Counted from the stretch's first letter, positions 1-9,198 are shown. The stretch is 64,000 bases of DNA from Clostridiaceae bacterium BRH_c20a (GCA_000961765.1 LADT01000088.1:54089-118088); one strand, 5' to 3'. Numbers and translations are program-made. The notes: generated by a model not told the origin, from the letters alone.

Positions 1-167
1 GCAGCTAGAAAATCAGCATTTAATGTTAAATAAAGGCCTGCAATACCAAGAAAAGTCAGAATCAGAGCCAAAGCACTATGCACAATATTGTTTAAAAAGA
101 CAACAGCTAAGGCTGAGCCCAGAGTAACAAAGGCTATTAACCAGAAAGCTAATATGTTTAATTCCAT
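1..167 (-). CDS. nuoJ: NADH-quinone oxidoreductase subunit J, N-terminal part (cut by window edge)
   Basis: The visible 55 codons begin MELNILAFWLIAFVTLGSAL and contain two hydrophobic helices, as expected for the membrane-arm subunit NuoJ, which helps form the proton path of complex I. The ATG overlaps the TAA of nuoI by one base (TAATG), so the two are translationally coupled. The rest of the gene lies before position 1. Identity rests on the helix pattern and on the place after nuoI, which is the normal order. Confidence 0.88.
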   Translation of the reverse strand, partial: MELNILAFWLIAFVTLGSALAVVFLNNIVHSALALILTFLGIAGLYLTLNADFLA

Positions 168-619
168 TATTTTTCCTCCTTACGTGCTGCTTCAGTTGCT
201 TTTTCCGGTTGAGCATAAATTGAAGCAGATGCAGAAAGGTTCTGATTTTTAAATAAATCTAGTTTTACTTCTTCTTTATGATAAGTGGCAGTTTCAAACT
301 CTCTAGTAAATCTTAAACATTTTTTAGGGCACGCCTCTACACATAAACCGCAAAACAAACAGTATGATTGATTAAGCTCATATGATGCCAGCTGTTTTTT
401 GTTTTCTTCATTTTTTTCTGTAGTTAATTTAATGGCAGAATTAGGGCAAGCCTTTTCACATAAGCTGCAAGCAATACATTCATTAACATCTAGTTGAAAC
501 CCCCCCCTCCAGCGAGCAGCCAATTGGGGTTTCTCTTCAGGATATTTTTCGGTAAGTCTTTTCCTAAAGACATTTCTTCCAGTTACACTTAATCCTTTTA
601 GTAAACCTTTACCGTACAT
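167..619 (-). CDS. nuoI: NADH-quinone oxidoreductase subunit I, 2x[4Fe-4S] ferredoxin-like
   Basis: A 150-residue subunit that carries electrons through two [4Fe-4S] clusters towards the quinone site at the junction of the hydrophilic and membrane arms. Two CxxCxxCxxxCP motifs are visible, Cys48/51/54/58 (CIACSLCEKACP) and Cys87/90/93/97 (CLFCGLCVEACP). The C-terminal tail after about residue 115 is charged, Ala/Lys/Glu-rich and variable. The gene sits 3 bases after nuoH and overlaps nuoJ by one base. All cluster ligands are present, so it should be functional. Confidence 0.97.
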   Translation of the reverse strand: MYGKGLLKGLSVTGRNVFRKRLTEKYPEEKPQLAARWRGGFQLDVNECIACSLCEKACPNSAIKLTTEKNEENKKQLASYELNQSYCLFCGLCVEACPKKCLRFTREFETATYHKEEVKLDLFKNQNLSASASIYAQPEKATEAARKEEK

Positions 620-622
620 TTA

Positions 623-1672
623 TTACCACCCCAATCCGTTGTAGTAGATGTATACACCGATACCAGTAATAAAGACATTTGCTAAAGAAAGGGGGACTAA
701 AAACTTCCAGCCAAAATTCATCAATTGGTCAACCCTAATCCGTGGGAATGTCCAACGAATCCAGATAAAGAAAGAAAATAGCAAATGGGTTTTAATAAAA
801 AACCAGACCCAACTAGGTAAGAATGGACCCTGCCAGCCACCTAGAAAAACAGTAACTCCGATAGCTGAAACAATAAATAAATTACAATACTCAGCTAAAA
901 AGAATAATGCCCATTTCATTCCGGAGTATTCGGTATAAATACCTGCAGTTAATTCTGACTCCCCTTCTGGTAAATCAAAAGGAGCTCTATTAGTTTCTGC
1001 TGTTGCAGCAATAATAAAGATTAAAAAGGCAATTGGCTGTAAGAAAACAAACCAGACCTTAGATTGAGCTTCTACAATACCTTGCAATTGCAGTGTCCCT
1101 GTTATTAGAACAACTCCCAGCAAAGAAAACACCAAAGGTATCTCATAGCTGACCATTTGAGCTACAGCCCGCATTGCACCAAGGAGAGAGTACTTATTGT
1201 TAGACCCCCATCCACCCATGAAAATAGGTATGGTTGACAAGGAGGTAACGGCAATTAAATAAAAGATTCCTAAGTCTAAATCAATTGCTGCCATTCCCTC
1301 ACCAAAGGGTACAACAGCCAAGGCTAAGACAGTAGGCACAAAGATAAATACAGGTGCTAATAAATGCACTGCTTTATCAGCCCCACAGGGAACTATATCT
1401 TCCTTTGTCAAAAGCTTAATAGCATCAGCTACTGTTTGGAACCAGCCATTTGGGCCTAATCTGTTGGGCCCGGGACGGTACTGAATGTATCCCGCCAGCT
1501 TTCTTTCCCATAAAACATAAAACAATGCAGCCAAGGTGCAAACTCCCAGTATGGCAACAAGATAAACTGTACCCATACCCATCTCTACCCAAACAGGTGT
1601 AAAGCCCAAAGCAGCAAGGGTTTCTCTGATAAATTGAGCAATATAAACAAAGATTTTATTAAAAAACTCCAT
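623..1672 (-). CDS. nuoH: NADH-quinone oxidoreductase subunit H
   Basis: A 349-residue, roughly eight-helix membrane subunit that forms part of the quinone cavity. Family signatures include ERKLAGYIQYRPGPNRLGPNG near residues 56-76, the acidic loop APFDLPEGESELTAGIYTEY and a C-terminal WIRWTFPRIRVDQL stretch. Length is normal for the family. It follows nuoD by 21 bases. No nuoE, nuoF or nuoG lies between D and H, so the NADH-oxidising module is missing from this locus. The electron donor may be ferredoxin or another carrier, which is an inference. Confidence 0.98.
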   Translation of the reverse strand: MEFFNKIFVYIAQFIRETLAALGFTPVWVEMGMGTVYLVAILGVCTLAALFYVLWERKLAGYIQYRPGPNRLGPNGWFQTVADAIKLLTKEDIVPCGADKAVHLLAPVFIFVPTVLALAVVPFGEGMAAIDLDLGIFYLIAVTSLSTIPIFMGGWGSNNKYSLLGAMRAVAQMVSYEIPLVFSLLGVVLITGTLQLQGIVEAQSKVWFVFLQPIAFLIFIIAATAETNRAPFDLPEGESELTAGIYTEYSGMKWALFFLAEYCNLFIVSAIGVTVFLGGWQGPFLPSWVWFFIKTHLLFSFFIWIRWTFPRIRVDQLMNFGWKFLVPLSLANVFITGIGVYIYYNGLGW

Positions 1673-1693
1673 GGTTATATCTCCTTTCTCACC

Positions 1694-2788
1694 TTAGGCA
1701 TCAACTTCACCTAATACGAAATCAAAACTAGCTAAAATAGCTATAATATCCGCTATTTTATGGCCTATAAATATTTCATCAAAAATCGAAATATTATTAA
1801 AAGACGGCCTTCTGAAATGAACCCTGGAAGGTTTTGGAGTACCGTCACTGACAACATAACAGCCCAATACCCCTTTGGGGTTTTCTGTTTGGTGATAAAC
1901 ATCTCCTATAGGTGGTTTGATTAGTTTTGGAACTTTAGCCATAACAGGGCCATCGGGAAGCTCTTTATATGCCTGCTGAATAATTTTGAAGCTTTCTTCA
2001 ACTTCTTTCATTCTAACCACATAGCGGTCATAACAATCACCGATTTCGCCAACAGGAACTTCAAAATCAAAGCGGTTATAAATACCATATGGATTAGTTT
2101 TCCTAATATCATGCTTAACTCCGCAAGCCCTTAAATTAGGACCGGTCAAGCCATAACTCTTAGCTTTTTCAGCAGTGATAGTGCCAACATTCTTAGTTCT
2201 GGCGATAAAAATTTCATTATCATCAATTAACCTGTGATAATCTTCTATAAATCTTGGAAATTCAACAATAAATTTATCTAGCTCCGGCTTAAAATCAGAA
2301 TGGATATCATGGGCTAGTCCACCAATACGCATGTAATTAAAGGTCATTCGGGAACCACTTAAATGAGCCATCATGTCTAATATTTTTTCCCTTTCAATAA
2401 AGGGATAAAATACAGCGGAAATTGCCCCTAAATCCATAATGTAAATACCGATGCCTACCATATGGCTGGCAATACGCATAAGTTCTGCTAGCATTACTCT
2501 AATATATTCAGCTCGTTCAGGTATTTCTATATTCATCATTTTTTCCATTGTTTGAACATAAACAAGGTTATTATTAATACCTGCCAGATAGTCAAGTCTA
2601 TCAGTATAAGGAATAACCTGAGGATATGTCCTATCCTCTAAAATCTTTTCTATACCGCGATGCAAATAGCCTACATGGGTTTTACTTCCCACACAGGTTT
2701 CACCATCTAATTCCAGGACCACACGCAGCACCCCGTGGGTACTAGGATGCTGAGGTCCAAGGTTTAATGTATACGTTTGTGTCTTCAC
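1694..2788 (-). CDS. nuoD: NADH-quinone oxidoreductase subunit D
   Basis: The 49-kDa-type subunit, 364 residues, related to [NiFe]-hydrogenase large subunits and forming the quinone-binding site with NuoB. It starts with the typical LGPQHPSTHGVLR and keeps VGYLHRGIEKI, the SRMTFNYMRIGG region and the C-terminal DIIAILASFDFVLGEVD. The hydrogenase nickel ligands are absent, as expected for complex I. It lies 24 bases after nuoC and is a separate gene, not fused to nuoC as in enterobacteria. Confidence 0.98.
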   Translation of the reverse strand: MKTQTYTLNLGPQHPSTHGVLRVVLELDGETCVGSKTHVGYLHRGIEKILEDRTYPQVIPYTDRLDYLAGINNNLVYVQTMEKMMNIEIPERAEYIRVMLAELMRIASHMVGIGIYIMDLGAISAVFYPFIEREKILDMMAHLSGSRMTFNYMRIGGLAHDIHSDFKPELDKFIVEFPRFIEDYHRLIDDNEIFIARTKNVGTITAEKAKSYGLTGPNLRACGVKHDIRKTNPYGIYNRFDFEVPVGEIGDCYDRYVVRMKEVEESFKIIQQAYKELPDGPVMAKVPKLIKPPIGDVYHQTENPKGVLGCYVVSDGTPKPSRVHFRRPSFNNISIFDEIFIGHKIADIIAILASFDFVLGEVDA

Positions 2789-2812
2789 TATTGTAACACC
2801 TCAACTCCCCTA

Positions 2813-3256
2813 TTACTTACGACCACTTTTAGAGACAAAATCTTTCCTCAAAGGGTGACCTTCGAAACCTTCCCAGGTTAAAATACGTTCCAGGTTTGGA
2901 TGATTTATAAAGGTAATTCCCATTAAATCATAAACTTCCCGTTCTAACCAATCGGCTGTTGCCCATAAACTTGTTAGAGAGGTAACCTGAGGATTGTCAT
3001 GAGTCAGCTTGACCTTTACGATCAAGTGATCAGGATCATCAAAACTATACAACTGGTATACTACTTCAAAATAATCCTTATAGTCAGCACTAGAAATATC
3101 CGCTAAAAAATTTAGTCCTTCAGCTTTTAAAAATTCTAAAACTTCTAGCGAATTATCAGCATTTGCATATACCTCATAAGATTTTTCGGCATTTATTACT
3201 ACTTTATCACCAAATTTTCCAGTTAACATTTCTTGATAATTTATTTTATTTTCCAT
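2813..3256 (-). CDS. nuoC: NADH-quinone oxidoreductase subunit C
   Basis: The 30-kDa-type subunit, 147 residues, which stabilises the hydrophilic arm. The family signature [20 protein letters not shown] (about residues 103-122) is followed by [17 protein letters not shown], which is diagnostic. The start overlaps the end of nuoB by 11 bases, so translation is coupled. It is a short version, as usual in Firmicutes. Confidence 0.97.
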   Translation of the reverse strand: MENKINYQEMLTGKFGDKVVINAEKSYEVYANADNSLEVLEFLKAEGLNFLADISSADYKDYFEVVYQLYSFDDPDHLIVKVKLTHDNPQVTSLTSLWATADWLEREVYDLMGITFINHPNLERILTWEGFEGHPLRKDFVSKSGRK

Positions 3257-3767
3257 ATTTTTTAAACCTCACCTTAGCCGGAGAATTTACCTTCTCTTTC
3301 AACTGAAGCATCCCGTGAATTAAGGCTTCGGGACGGGGAGGGCAACCAGGTATATATATATCTACCGGTACAATATCATCAGCTCCGGGAACAACTGCAT
3401 AAGAATCCACAAAGGGACCACCACTTATAGCGCAGTTGCCCATAGCAATAACCCACCGAGGTTCAGCAATTTGATGATACAATCTCTCCACAGAAGGTCT
3501 CATTTTTTCAGTTATGGTACCTGCAATTATCATCACATCAGCCTGCCGAGGTGAATTTCTAAATACCTCATAACCAAATCGCGAAATATCAAATCTAGCC
3601 TGAGTTGTACAAATCATCTCAATAGCACAGCAAGCCAAACCAAACTGAAATGGCCATAAGGACCAACTTCTAGCCCAATTAAACAATTTGTCTAAAGAAG
3701 TTAAGAGTATACCTTTTTCTTCAAGCTCTTCTTGCGTCATGTAGCCATTTTCATTGTCTATTGCCAT
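3246..3767 (-). CDS. nuoB: NADH-quinone oxidoreductase subunit B
   Basis: The 173-residue subunit that carries cluster N2, the last Fe-S centre before quinone. Ligand cysteines are visible at 46 and 47 (GLACCAIEM), 112 (GNCAISGGP) and 142 ([11 protein letters not shown]). The N-terminus before about residue 20 is acidic and variable. It overlaps nuoA by 10 bases and nuoC by 11 bases. All four ligands are intact. Confidence 0.98.
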   Translation of the reverse strand: MAIDNENGYMTQEELEEKGILLTSLDKLFNWARSWSLWPFQFGLACCAIEMICTTQARFDISRFGYEVFRNSPRQADVMIIAGTITEKMRPSVERLYHQIAEPRWVIAMGNCAISGGPFVDSYAVVPGADDIVPVDIYIPGCPPRPEALIHGMLQLKEKVNSPAKVRFKKYGK

Positions 3768-4114
3768 TCTAAAGCACCTTCCTTCCAGGCATACCAGAAA
3801 CCTATAATTAAAATAATAAAGAAAATAAACATCTCAATGATAGCAAACAGGCCTAAGCTTTGGAATTTGACTGCAAATGGATACAAAAATATTGTTTCGA
3901 TATCGAAAATCAAAAATACCAGTGCATACAAGAAATAACTGGTTTTAAATTGTACCCAAGCAGTACCTTGAGTTTCCATCCCACACTCATAAGTTTCCAA
4001 TTTTGCAGGATATGGACGATGGGATTGTAAAAACCTAGATAAGATAATGGTAAATGCTCCAAAAGCCATAGCCCCTAAAAAAAGAATACCTACGATAGAG
4101 TATTGAGTAAGCAT
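3758..4114 (-). CDS. nuoA: NADH-quinone oxidoreductase subunit A
   Basis: A small three-helix membrane subunit of 118 residues and the first gene of the nuo operon. The family pattern [17 protein letters not shown] followed by [21 protein letters not shown] is present, including the acidic pair in the second helix. A strong ribosome site (GAAAGGGGGG) precedes the ATG. It lies only 45 bases after rnhB, so it may be read through from the housekeeping operon or from a promoter inside rnhB. No separate promoter was recognised. Confidence 0.97.
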   Translation of the reverse strand: MLTQYSIVGILFLGAMAFGAFTIILSRFLQSHRPYPAKLETYECGMETQGTAWVQFKTSYFLYALVFLIFDIETIFLYPFAVKFQSLGLFAIIEMFIFFIILIIGFWYAWKEGALEWQ

Positions 4115-4159
4115 CTCTACCCCCCTTTCTTAAATAAAAGTTTGTTACTTTTTTCTCAT

Positions 4160-4951
4160 TTAAATACATTTTGCCCCCAAAAATCTTATTGGAGCAAAAG
4201 TTTTACGGTGAATAGGACAAGGACCTATGCTTTGTAAAGCTTGTATATGTTGGTTCGTGCCATAACCCTTATTAATAGCAAAAAGATACCCTGGATATAA
4301 ATAATCATAAGTATCCATAATTTTATCTCTATAAACTTTAGCTAAAATTGATGCCGCAGCAATTGAGGCACTCAGACTATCACCTTTTATAATACCCAAT
4401 TGGGGTATGTTTAGTAAAGGGTTTTTTTGACCATCAACTAGAGCATACTCGGGCAATGACCCTAGTGAACCCACAGCCAAAAGCATAGCATGTCTAGTAG
4501 CCTCTAAGATATTCAACACATCTATAGTTGTAGCATCAACAACACCTACCGCCCAGGCTATGGCCTGAGCCTTAATCTCTTCAGCAATTAGTTCCCGTGT
4601 ATTTTTATTAATCTTCTTGGAGTCATTTAATCCCTCAATACTACAATAAGGGGGCAAAATAACAGCACCAGCAACTACAGGACCTGCCAACGGACCTCTC
4701 CCGGCTTCATCAATTCCTACTATATATTTGAAGTTTTGTTGATAAAGCTCTGCTTCAAAATCCCACAGCTTTAGCAATCTCTGTTTTTCCGCCGACTTTT
4801 TAGTTAAAACCAACTGGTACTTTTGTACTAAGTTTTGTATTGATTTTCTTTTATCATTATACAATAAATTTAGATAACTTTGTTGTTCTTTTTCATCCAG
4901 AGAACTTAAAAAACCCTTTATTTCCCTAATTGAATGCTTATCAGGTAACAT
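4160..4951 (-). CDS. rnhB: ribonuclease HII
   Basis: Removes the RNA strand of RNA-DNA hybrids and single ribonucleotides in DNA. The 263-residue protein has an N-terminal extension of about 70 charged residues, common in Firmicutes, then the catalytic core: GIDEAGRGPLAGPVVAGAV (Asp81, Glu82), DSKK at about 118, an Asp in ALVDGQ and the C-terminal HRKTFAPI. AGGAG precedes the ATG by a normal distance. It follows rbgA in the conserved rplS-lepB-rbgA-rnhB order. Confidence 0.98.
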   Translation of the reverse strand: MLPDKHSIREIKGFLSSLDEKEQQSYLNLLYNDKRKSIQNLVQKYQLVLTKKSAEKQRLLKLWDFEAELYQQNFKYIVGIDEAGRGPLAGPVVAGAVILPPYCSIEGLNDSKKINKNTRELIAEEIKAQAIAWAVGVVDATTIDVLNILEATRHAMLLAVGSLGSLPEYALVDGQKNPLLNIPQLGIIKGDSLSASIAAASILAKVYRDKIMDTYDYLYPGYLFAINKGYGTNQHIQALQSIGPCPIHRKTFAPIRFLGAKCI

Positions 4952-5107
4952 GGAATACTCCTATAATTAATTGTTAAAATACTTTCCATGTAATCTATTC
5001 TCCTTTTTTACCGGAATTCCTCTTAGTAGTTTTCTACTATTTAATAATTAAAAAAAATTAATGCTAAATTATGAAAAGAACTCCATTTTCGTAAATTCAA
5101 TTCTATT

Positions 5108-5965
5108 CTAGGGCTTTTCTAAACTAATTCGCCCAATATGTCCATTTCGAAATTCATTAATTATTATGTAGGCAATTTTAGCGTAATCAATTCTTTTACC
5201 AGAAAGTATACAGCCCCTATTGTACGCCATTTTTTCCATTATACCAATGGGTTCATTCTGTAAATCATCGTTATTAAGTTTATATCTATTGCAAAGCAGC
5301 AGGGGATATTGAACTGCTAAAAATCTAATAAGCTTGAGCGCCCCTTCCTCAATATTAAAAATATCATCATTTACTGCACCGGTTACCGCTAACCTAAATC
5401 CCACTTCAGGATCTTCAAACTTGGGCCATAATATACCTGGTGTATCCAATAATTCAATATCATGATCTAATCTAATCCACTGCTTACCACGGGTAACTCC
5501 CGGTTTATTACCAGTTTTAGCGGCTTTTTTCCCAACTATATTATTAATAAACGTGCTTTTACCTACATTGGGTATACCTACAACCATACTTCTAGCCACT
5601 TGACTTTTAATACCTTTTAAGGCTCGTTTTTCTCTCTTTTCTGCTGTTAATGTAAGTACGGCTTCTTTTAATGCATTTAAAATATTAGTTTTAAGAATTG
5701 TTGCATTGAATTTTAAAGCTTTATACTGGTTTAATTTATTAAAATATTGAAGCCAGCTCTGAGTAATATTTTCATCTGATAAATCTTCTTTATTTAAAAT
5801 AATTAGCCGAGGTTTGTTAGCTACTATTTCATCAATCAAGGGATTTCTACTGCTTTGAGGTATCCTGGCATCTACTATTTCTATGACAACATCTACCAAC
5901 TTTAACTGTTCCTGAATTAACCGTCGTGTTTTAGCCATATGACCGGGAAACCATTGTACGTGCAC
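5108..5965 (-). CDS. rbgA: ribosome biogenesis GTPase RbgA/YlqF
   Basis: A circularly permuted GTPase required for a late step of 50S ribosome assembly. In the 285 residues the G4 motif NKED (about 58-61) comes before the P-loop GIPNVGKSTFIN (about 131) and DTPG (about 174), which is the permuted order. The N-terminus MHVQWFPGHMAKTRR is a family hallmark. The gene abuts lepB, sharing one base. A C-terminal helical domain of about 100 residues contacts the ribosome in studied members. Confidence 0.98.
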   Translation of the reverse strand: MHVQWFPGHMAKTRRLIQEQLKLVDVVIEIVDARIPQSSRNPLIDEIVANKPRLIILNKEDLSDENITQSWLQYFNKLNQYKALKFNATILKTNILNALKEAVLTLTAEKREKRALKGIKSQVARSMVVGIPNVGKSTFINNIVGKKAAKTGNKPGVTRGKQWIRLDHDIELLDTPGILWPKFEDPEVGFRLAVTGAVNDDIFNIEEGALKLIRFLAVQYPLLLCNRYKLNNDDLQNEPIGIMEKMAYNRGCILSGKRIDYAKIAYIIINEFRNGHIGRISLEKP

Positions 5966-6489
5966 TAATTAACCCTCCCCATTCTTGATACAGGCCAATA
6001 AATAACCTGGGCCTTACCTATCAATAAATCATCCAGGACAAATCCCCAAACCCTACTATCACTACTATTATTACGGTTGTCTCCCATCATAAAGTATCGA
6101 TCTTGCGGGACCTCAATAGGTCCAAAATCACTAGTTTTTATACCCTGTGGTAGATATGGTTCCTCAATTAATTTATCATTTATGTACAACTTATTATCTA
6201 TCACCTGAATTTTCTCTCCTGGCAACCCGATCAGTCTTTTTACATAATCTTTTTTAGTTTCTAGTGGATACTTAAATACTACAACATCTCCCCTTTGGGG
6301 TTCCTGTAGCCAGTAAGAAAAGCGAGTAACAATTATCCTGTCATTAATAAGCAAAGCAGGTTCCATAGAGCGGGAAGGAATCCAAAAAAACTGAAAGAGA
6401 AAAGCCCGAATAATAAGGGCTAAAATAATTGCAATAACAACAGATTCAAGAATTTCCCTGATATTTAAGGACATACTTTTTTCTGTCAC
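5965..6489 (-). CDS. lepB: signal peptidase I
   Basis: A membrane-anchored serine protease that removes signal peptides from exported proteins. The 174-residue protein has one N-terminal membrane helix (about 12-36), the catalytic Ser41 in PSRSMEPAL, the general-base Lys84 in YVKRLIGLPGE and the GDNRNNSSDSR box near 136-146. The single anchor and short length are typical of Gram-positive enzymes. It is followed directly by rbgA. The 346 bases upstream hold tandem repeat arrays. Confidence 0.98.
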   Translation of the reverse strand: MTEKSMSLNIREILESVVIAIILALIIRAFLFQFFWIPSRSMEPALLINDRIIVTRFSYWLQEPQRGDVVVFKYPLETKKDYVKRLIGLPGEKIQVIDNKLYINDKLIEEPYLPQGIKTSDFGPIEVPQDRYFMMGDNRNNSSDSRVWGFVLDDLLIGKAQVIYWPVSRMGRVN

Positions 6490-6808
6490 GTAATTCCCCT
6501 CCTTTTAAGATCGAGGTTAAGGTTTCGCTTCGCATTGCTTCGCATTGCTTCGCATTGCTTCGCAAGGTTAAGGTTCCGCTTCGCTAGGTTAAGGTTCCGC
6601 TTCGCTAGGTTAAGGTTCCGCTTCGCTAGGTTAAGGTTGAGAAAAGATTTATAATACGATTACGTATTAACTACACTTTATCCTTTTCCTTTTCCTTTTC
6701 CTTTTCCTTTTTCTTTTTCTTTTTCTTAGCCTTAGCCTTAGCCTTAACCTTAACCTCAGCCTTAACCTTAACCTCAGCCTCAGCCTTAGCCTTGATTTTT
6801 AGGTAACG
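6490..6808. repeat. inverted pair of short tandem-repeat arrays between lepB and rplS
   Basis: This gap holds no gene. The left part has a 10-base unit GCTTCGCATT repeated about 3.5 times (6527-6563), then a 21-base unit GGTTAAGGTTCCGCTTCGCTA repeated three times (6565-6627), ending in GGTTAAGGTTGAG. After a 40-base AT-rich spacer the right part has CCTTTT hexamers (about 6681-6714) and AGCCTT/AACCTT hexamers (about 6727-6794). The two halves are complementary (GGTTAA against TTAACC), so the region could fold into a long hairpin. Confidence 0.9.
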
Positions 6809-6837
6809 TCAAAAAAAGGACTGAATAATCAGTCCTT
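6809..6837 (-). terminator. rho-independent terminator after rplS
   Basis: On the minus strand AAGGACTGA pairs with TCAGTCCTT across a short loop (6816-6837), followed by seven T residues. It lies directly after the rplS stop codon and should separate rplS from lepB. Confidence 0.88.
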
Positions 6838-7189
6838 AAGATCTTACTTGGCGCAAATCTTTAATTCTAGCAGCTTTACCGGACCTTTCACGCAAGTAAT
6901 ATAATTTAGCTCTCCTTACACGTCCTCTGCGTAAAACGGTAATTTTATCAATACGGGGCGAGTGAACTGGAAAACAACGTTCTACTGCAACACCATAAGC
7001 TACACGACGAACAGTAAAAGTTTCACTTAAACTTGAACCACGGCGTTTTATCACAACACCTTCAAAAGCCTGAATACGTTCTCTTGTACCTTCCACAACC
7101 TTCACATCAACACGAACAGTATCACCAGGTTTAAAATCGGGTAATTCTTTCTTTAGTTGTTCAGCTTCAATTGTTCTAATGATATCCAT
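6836..7189 (-). CDS. rplS: 50S ribosomal protein L19
   Basis: L19, 117 residues, located at the 30S-50S interface. Recognised from [36 protein letters not shown] and the C-terminal [20 protein letters not shown]. The ATG follows AGGAGGGAAATTCCC. It is the last gene before a strong terminator, and a gap of about 170 bases separates it from the preceding methyltransferase gene. Confidence 0.99.
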   Translation of the reverse strand: MDIIRTIEAEQLKKELPDFKPGDTVRVDVKVVEGTRERIQAFEGVVIKRRGSSLSETFTVRRVAYGVAVERCFPVHSPRIDKITVLRRGRVRRAKLYYLRERSGKAARIKDLRQVRS

Positions 7190-7233
7190 GGGAATTTCCC
7201 TCCTTCCTCTATGGACGTTCTTATCTTACCATT

Positions 7234-7291
7234 ACAAGAAGCAAGATGCAGGAGACAGGAAGCAGGATAAAAGCCGTTCTTGCTTCTTGAA
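7234..7291. repeat. dispersed hairpin element, copy 1
   Basis: Perfect 12-base inverted repeats CAAGAAGCAAGA / TCTTGCTTCTTG flank a core with GCAGGAGACAGGAAGCAGG. Related cores occur at about 10498-10545 and 46028-46090, so this is a repeated family rather than a local regulatory hairpin. Confidence 0.7.
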
Positions 7292-7361
7292 TTAAGATAG
7301 CGGACCGTCCGTTTTCAACACCGTTGGAAATTATATCATAAATATTTGCATTATACAAGAC

Positions 7362-7931
7362 CTACCACCATTTTTCCCCACTTAGTCTATCCAAAATGAT
7401 TGCCACAGCGCTTCTGACTGAAAGATGATTATATTCACCAGCACCCATAATTGGGTATAAACGATAGTCAGCCTTTTCAATAACTTCTTTAGCTAACCCC
7501 CAGCCGGTACCAAATATAAGAAGAAAATTACAGTCTTTATTATTTGCAATTTCCTCTCTCAGGTCAAAATAGCTAGTAGAATCAGAATAAACTCTAGCAT
7601 CAGTAACAATAGACTTAATTTGCTGTGGATAATATTTCTTAATATCCTCTTCTACAGCTTCGATGTTTTTCTTTATTAAAACCTTTTCTAGCGCAGTTTT
7701 TCGGTCTGGGTTGTATACACTACCATAACCTTCCTGCCAATATTGCAATATTTCATTGGCTATTTCTGCTTGTGTTTCCAAAGGGTGAATAATATAATAT
7801 TTTTCTATTCCATACGTTGCAGTTGTCCTGGCAATGTCATGAATATCCAAATTAGTAATTGATGTAGTAATTACTTCCATATTTTTATTATATACAGGAA
7901 AATGCACTAATCCGATAAAAATTTTACCCAT
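7362..7931 (-). CDS. SPOUT-type RNA methyltransferase family protein (Methyltrn_RNA_4 type)
   Basis: A 189-residue protein resembling the small SPOUT-fold RNA methyltransferases often found between trmD and rplS in Clostridia. Seen are a Rossmann-like N-terminus (KIFIGLVHFPVYNK), DIARTATYGI-type segments and a C-terminal knot-like region (LLIFGTGWGLAKE, then MGAGEYNHLSVRSAVAIILDRL), which resembles the SAM-binding knot. The ATG at 7931 overlaps the end of trmD, so the genes are coupled. The RNA target is not known. The family call is from recognition of sequence and context only. Confidence 0.8.
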   Translation of the reverse strand: MGKIFIGLVHFPVYNKNMEVITTSITNLDIHDIARTTATYGIEKYYIIHPLETQAEIANEILQYWQEGYGSVYNPDRKTALEKVLIKKNIEAVEEDIKKYYPQQIKSIVTDARVYSDSTSYFDLREEIANNKDCNFLLIFGTGWGLAKEVIEKADYRLYPIMGAGEYNHLSVRSAVAIILDRLSGEKWW

Positions 7932-8667
7932 CAATTTGTTCCTCTATTTCTATTTCTCTTATGAGATTTCTATCTTCCTCACTTAAATTGTACGTTGATA
8001 ATAAATCAGGTCTTCTTATTAAAGTTCGCCTTAAGGACTCTTTATAACGCCACTGTTTAATATGTTCATGATTCCCAGACAATAAAACCTCCGGAACCTC
8101 AATATTTCTAAAATCCCTTGGTCGAGTATAATGGGGATACTCAATAAGTCCTTGATAAAAGGAGTCCTCTTCAAAGGATTGGCTTTCTTTGATAACACCA
8201 GGTATTAAACGGGCTATAGAATCTATCATAACCAAAGCAGGCAATTCTCCTCCGGTCAATACATAATCTCCTATGGAGTATTCTTCAGTAGCAAAAGCTC
8301 TAATCCGTTCATCAAAGCCCTCATAGTGTCCGCAAATAAATACTAATTTACTCTTTTTAGCTAGTAATTTAGCATGTTCCTGTTTATATACCTTACCTTG
8401 AGGAGATAATAGGATAATTTCTTGATCTGGGTCACCCATAGTTATATTTGCCTCTAAAGCTGTGATAATAGGCTCAGGTTTTAGAACCATGCCTGCTCCT
8501 CCACCAAAAGGATAATCATCAACGGAATTGTGTTTATTCTGAGCATAATCTCGAAAGTTTATGAGGGAAATATTTAATAATCCTTTCTGTCTTGCTTTAT
8601 ATAAAATACTGGCATTTAAAGGGCTTTCAAACATCTCAGGGAAAATAGTTAAAACCTTAATATCCAA
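7924..8667 (-). CDS. trmD: tRNA (guanine-N1)-methyltransferase TrmD
   Basis: Forms m1G37 in tRNAs, preventing frameshifts. Knot-forming SAM-binding motifs are clear: DYPFGGGAGMVLKPEPI, LSPQGKVYKQ, CGHYEGFDERI, EYSIGDYVLTGGELPALVMID and DSFYQGLIEYPHYTRP. The best start is TTG at 8667 (IDIKVLTIFPEMF after GAGGTGGGG), giving 247 residues. The open frame runs five codons further up into rimM. The order rimM-trmD is conserved. Confidence 0.98.
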   Translation of the reverse strand: MDIKVLTIFPEMFESPLNASILYKARQKGLLNISLINFRDYAQNKHNSVDDYPFGGGAGMVLKPEPIITALEANITMGDPDQEIILLSPQGKVYKQEHAKLLAKKSKLVFICGHYEGFDERIRAFATEEYSIGDYVLTGGELPALVMIDSIARLIPGVIKESQSFEEDSFYQGLIEYPHYTRPRDFRNIEVPEVLLSGNHEHIKQWRYKESLRRTLIRRPDLLSTYNLSEEDRNLIREIEIEEQIDG

Positions 8668-8678
8668 TATACCCCACC

Positions 8679-9173
8679 TCAATCCACCAATCCTTCTGGT
8701 AAACTGACAAACATTTTCTTTTCATCTAAGTCAATCCCTAAAACTATTGATTTTAGGGCTGGAATTAAAATTTCCTTTTCATTATCTTTAACTACGTAAA
8801 CATCATTACTGCCTGTCTGGATAACATTTTGAATTTTTCCAAGAAATATTCCTTTTTCATATACCTCTATACCAATTATTTGAAATATAAAATAATGGTT
8901 TTCCGGCAATTTTACCAACTGCTCTTCTTCAATACATATGTAAATATTACGCAGCTTTTCAGCAGATGACATATCTGGAACTTCCTTAAAGCTAAGAATA
9001 ACGGTATTTTTATGGTTGCGAACACTGGATATATGCATTTTAATATCCCCGTCAGGCATTATTAAATAAACATATTTCAATTTCTTAAACCGTTCAGGAT
9101 CATCTGTTAGAGGAAAAACCTTAAGTTCCCCTTTATTACCAAATGTACTCATAATTTGACCAACTTTAATCAT
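8679..9173 (-). CDS. rimM: 16S rRNA processing protein RimM
   Basis: A 30S maturation factor that binds S19. It has the N-terminal RimM barrel (KVGQIMSTFGNKGELKVFPLTD) and a C-terminal PRC barrel (EVYEKGIFLGKIQNVIQTGSNDVYVV ... ILIPALKSIVLGIDL). Two starts are possible: ATG at 9188, which has no Shine-Dalgarno site, or ATG at 9173, preceded by GGGGTTGG. I prefer 9173 (164 residues). The 180 bases upstream contain degenerate CTAGTGG/CCAGTG tandem repeats. Confidence 0.95.
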   Translation of the reverse strand: MIKVGQIMSTFGNKGELKVFPLTDDPERFKKLKYVYLIMPDGDIKMHISSVRNHKNTVILSFKEVPDMSSAEKLRNIYICIEEEQLVKLPENHYFIFQIIGIEVYEKGIFLGKIQNVIQTGSNDVYVVKDNEKEILIPALKSIVLGIDLDEKKMFVSLPEGLVD

Positions 9174-9198
9174 TAAAACCAACCCCATTGTTAAAATT

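Noticed and set aside
648..938. 96-residue plus-strand frame
   Set aside because: Shadow of nuoH, which has full family motifs.
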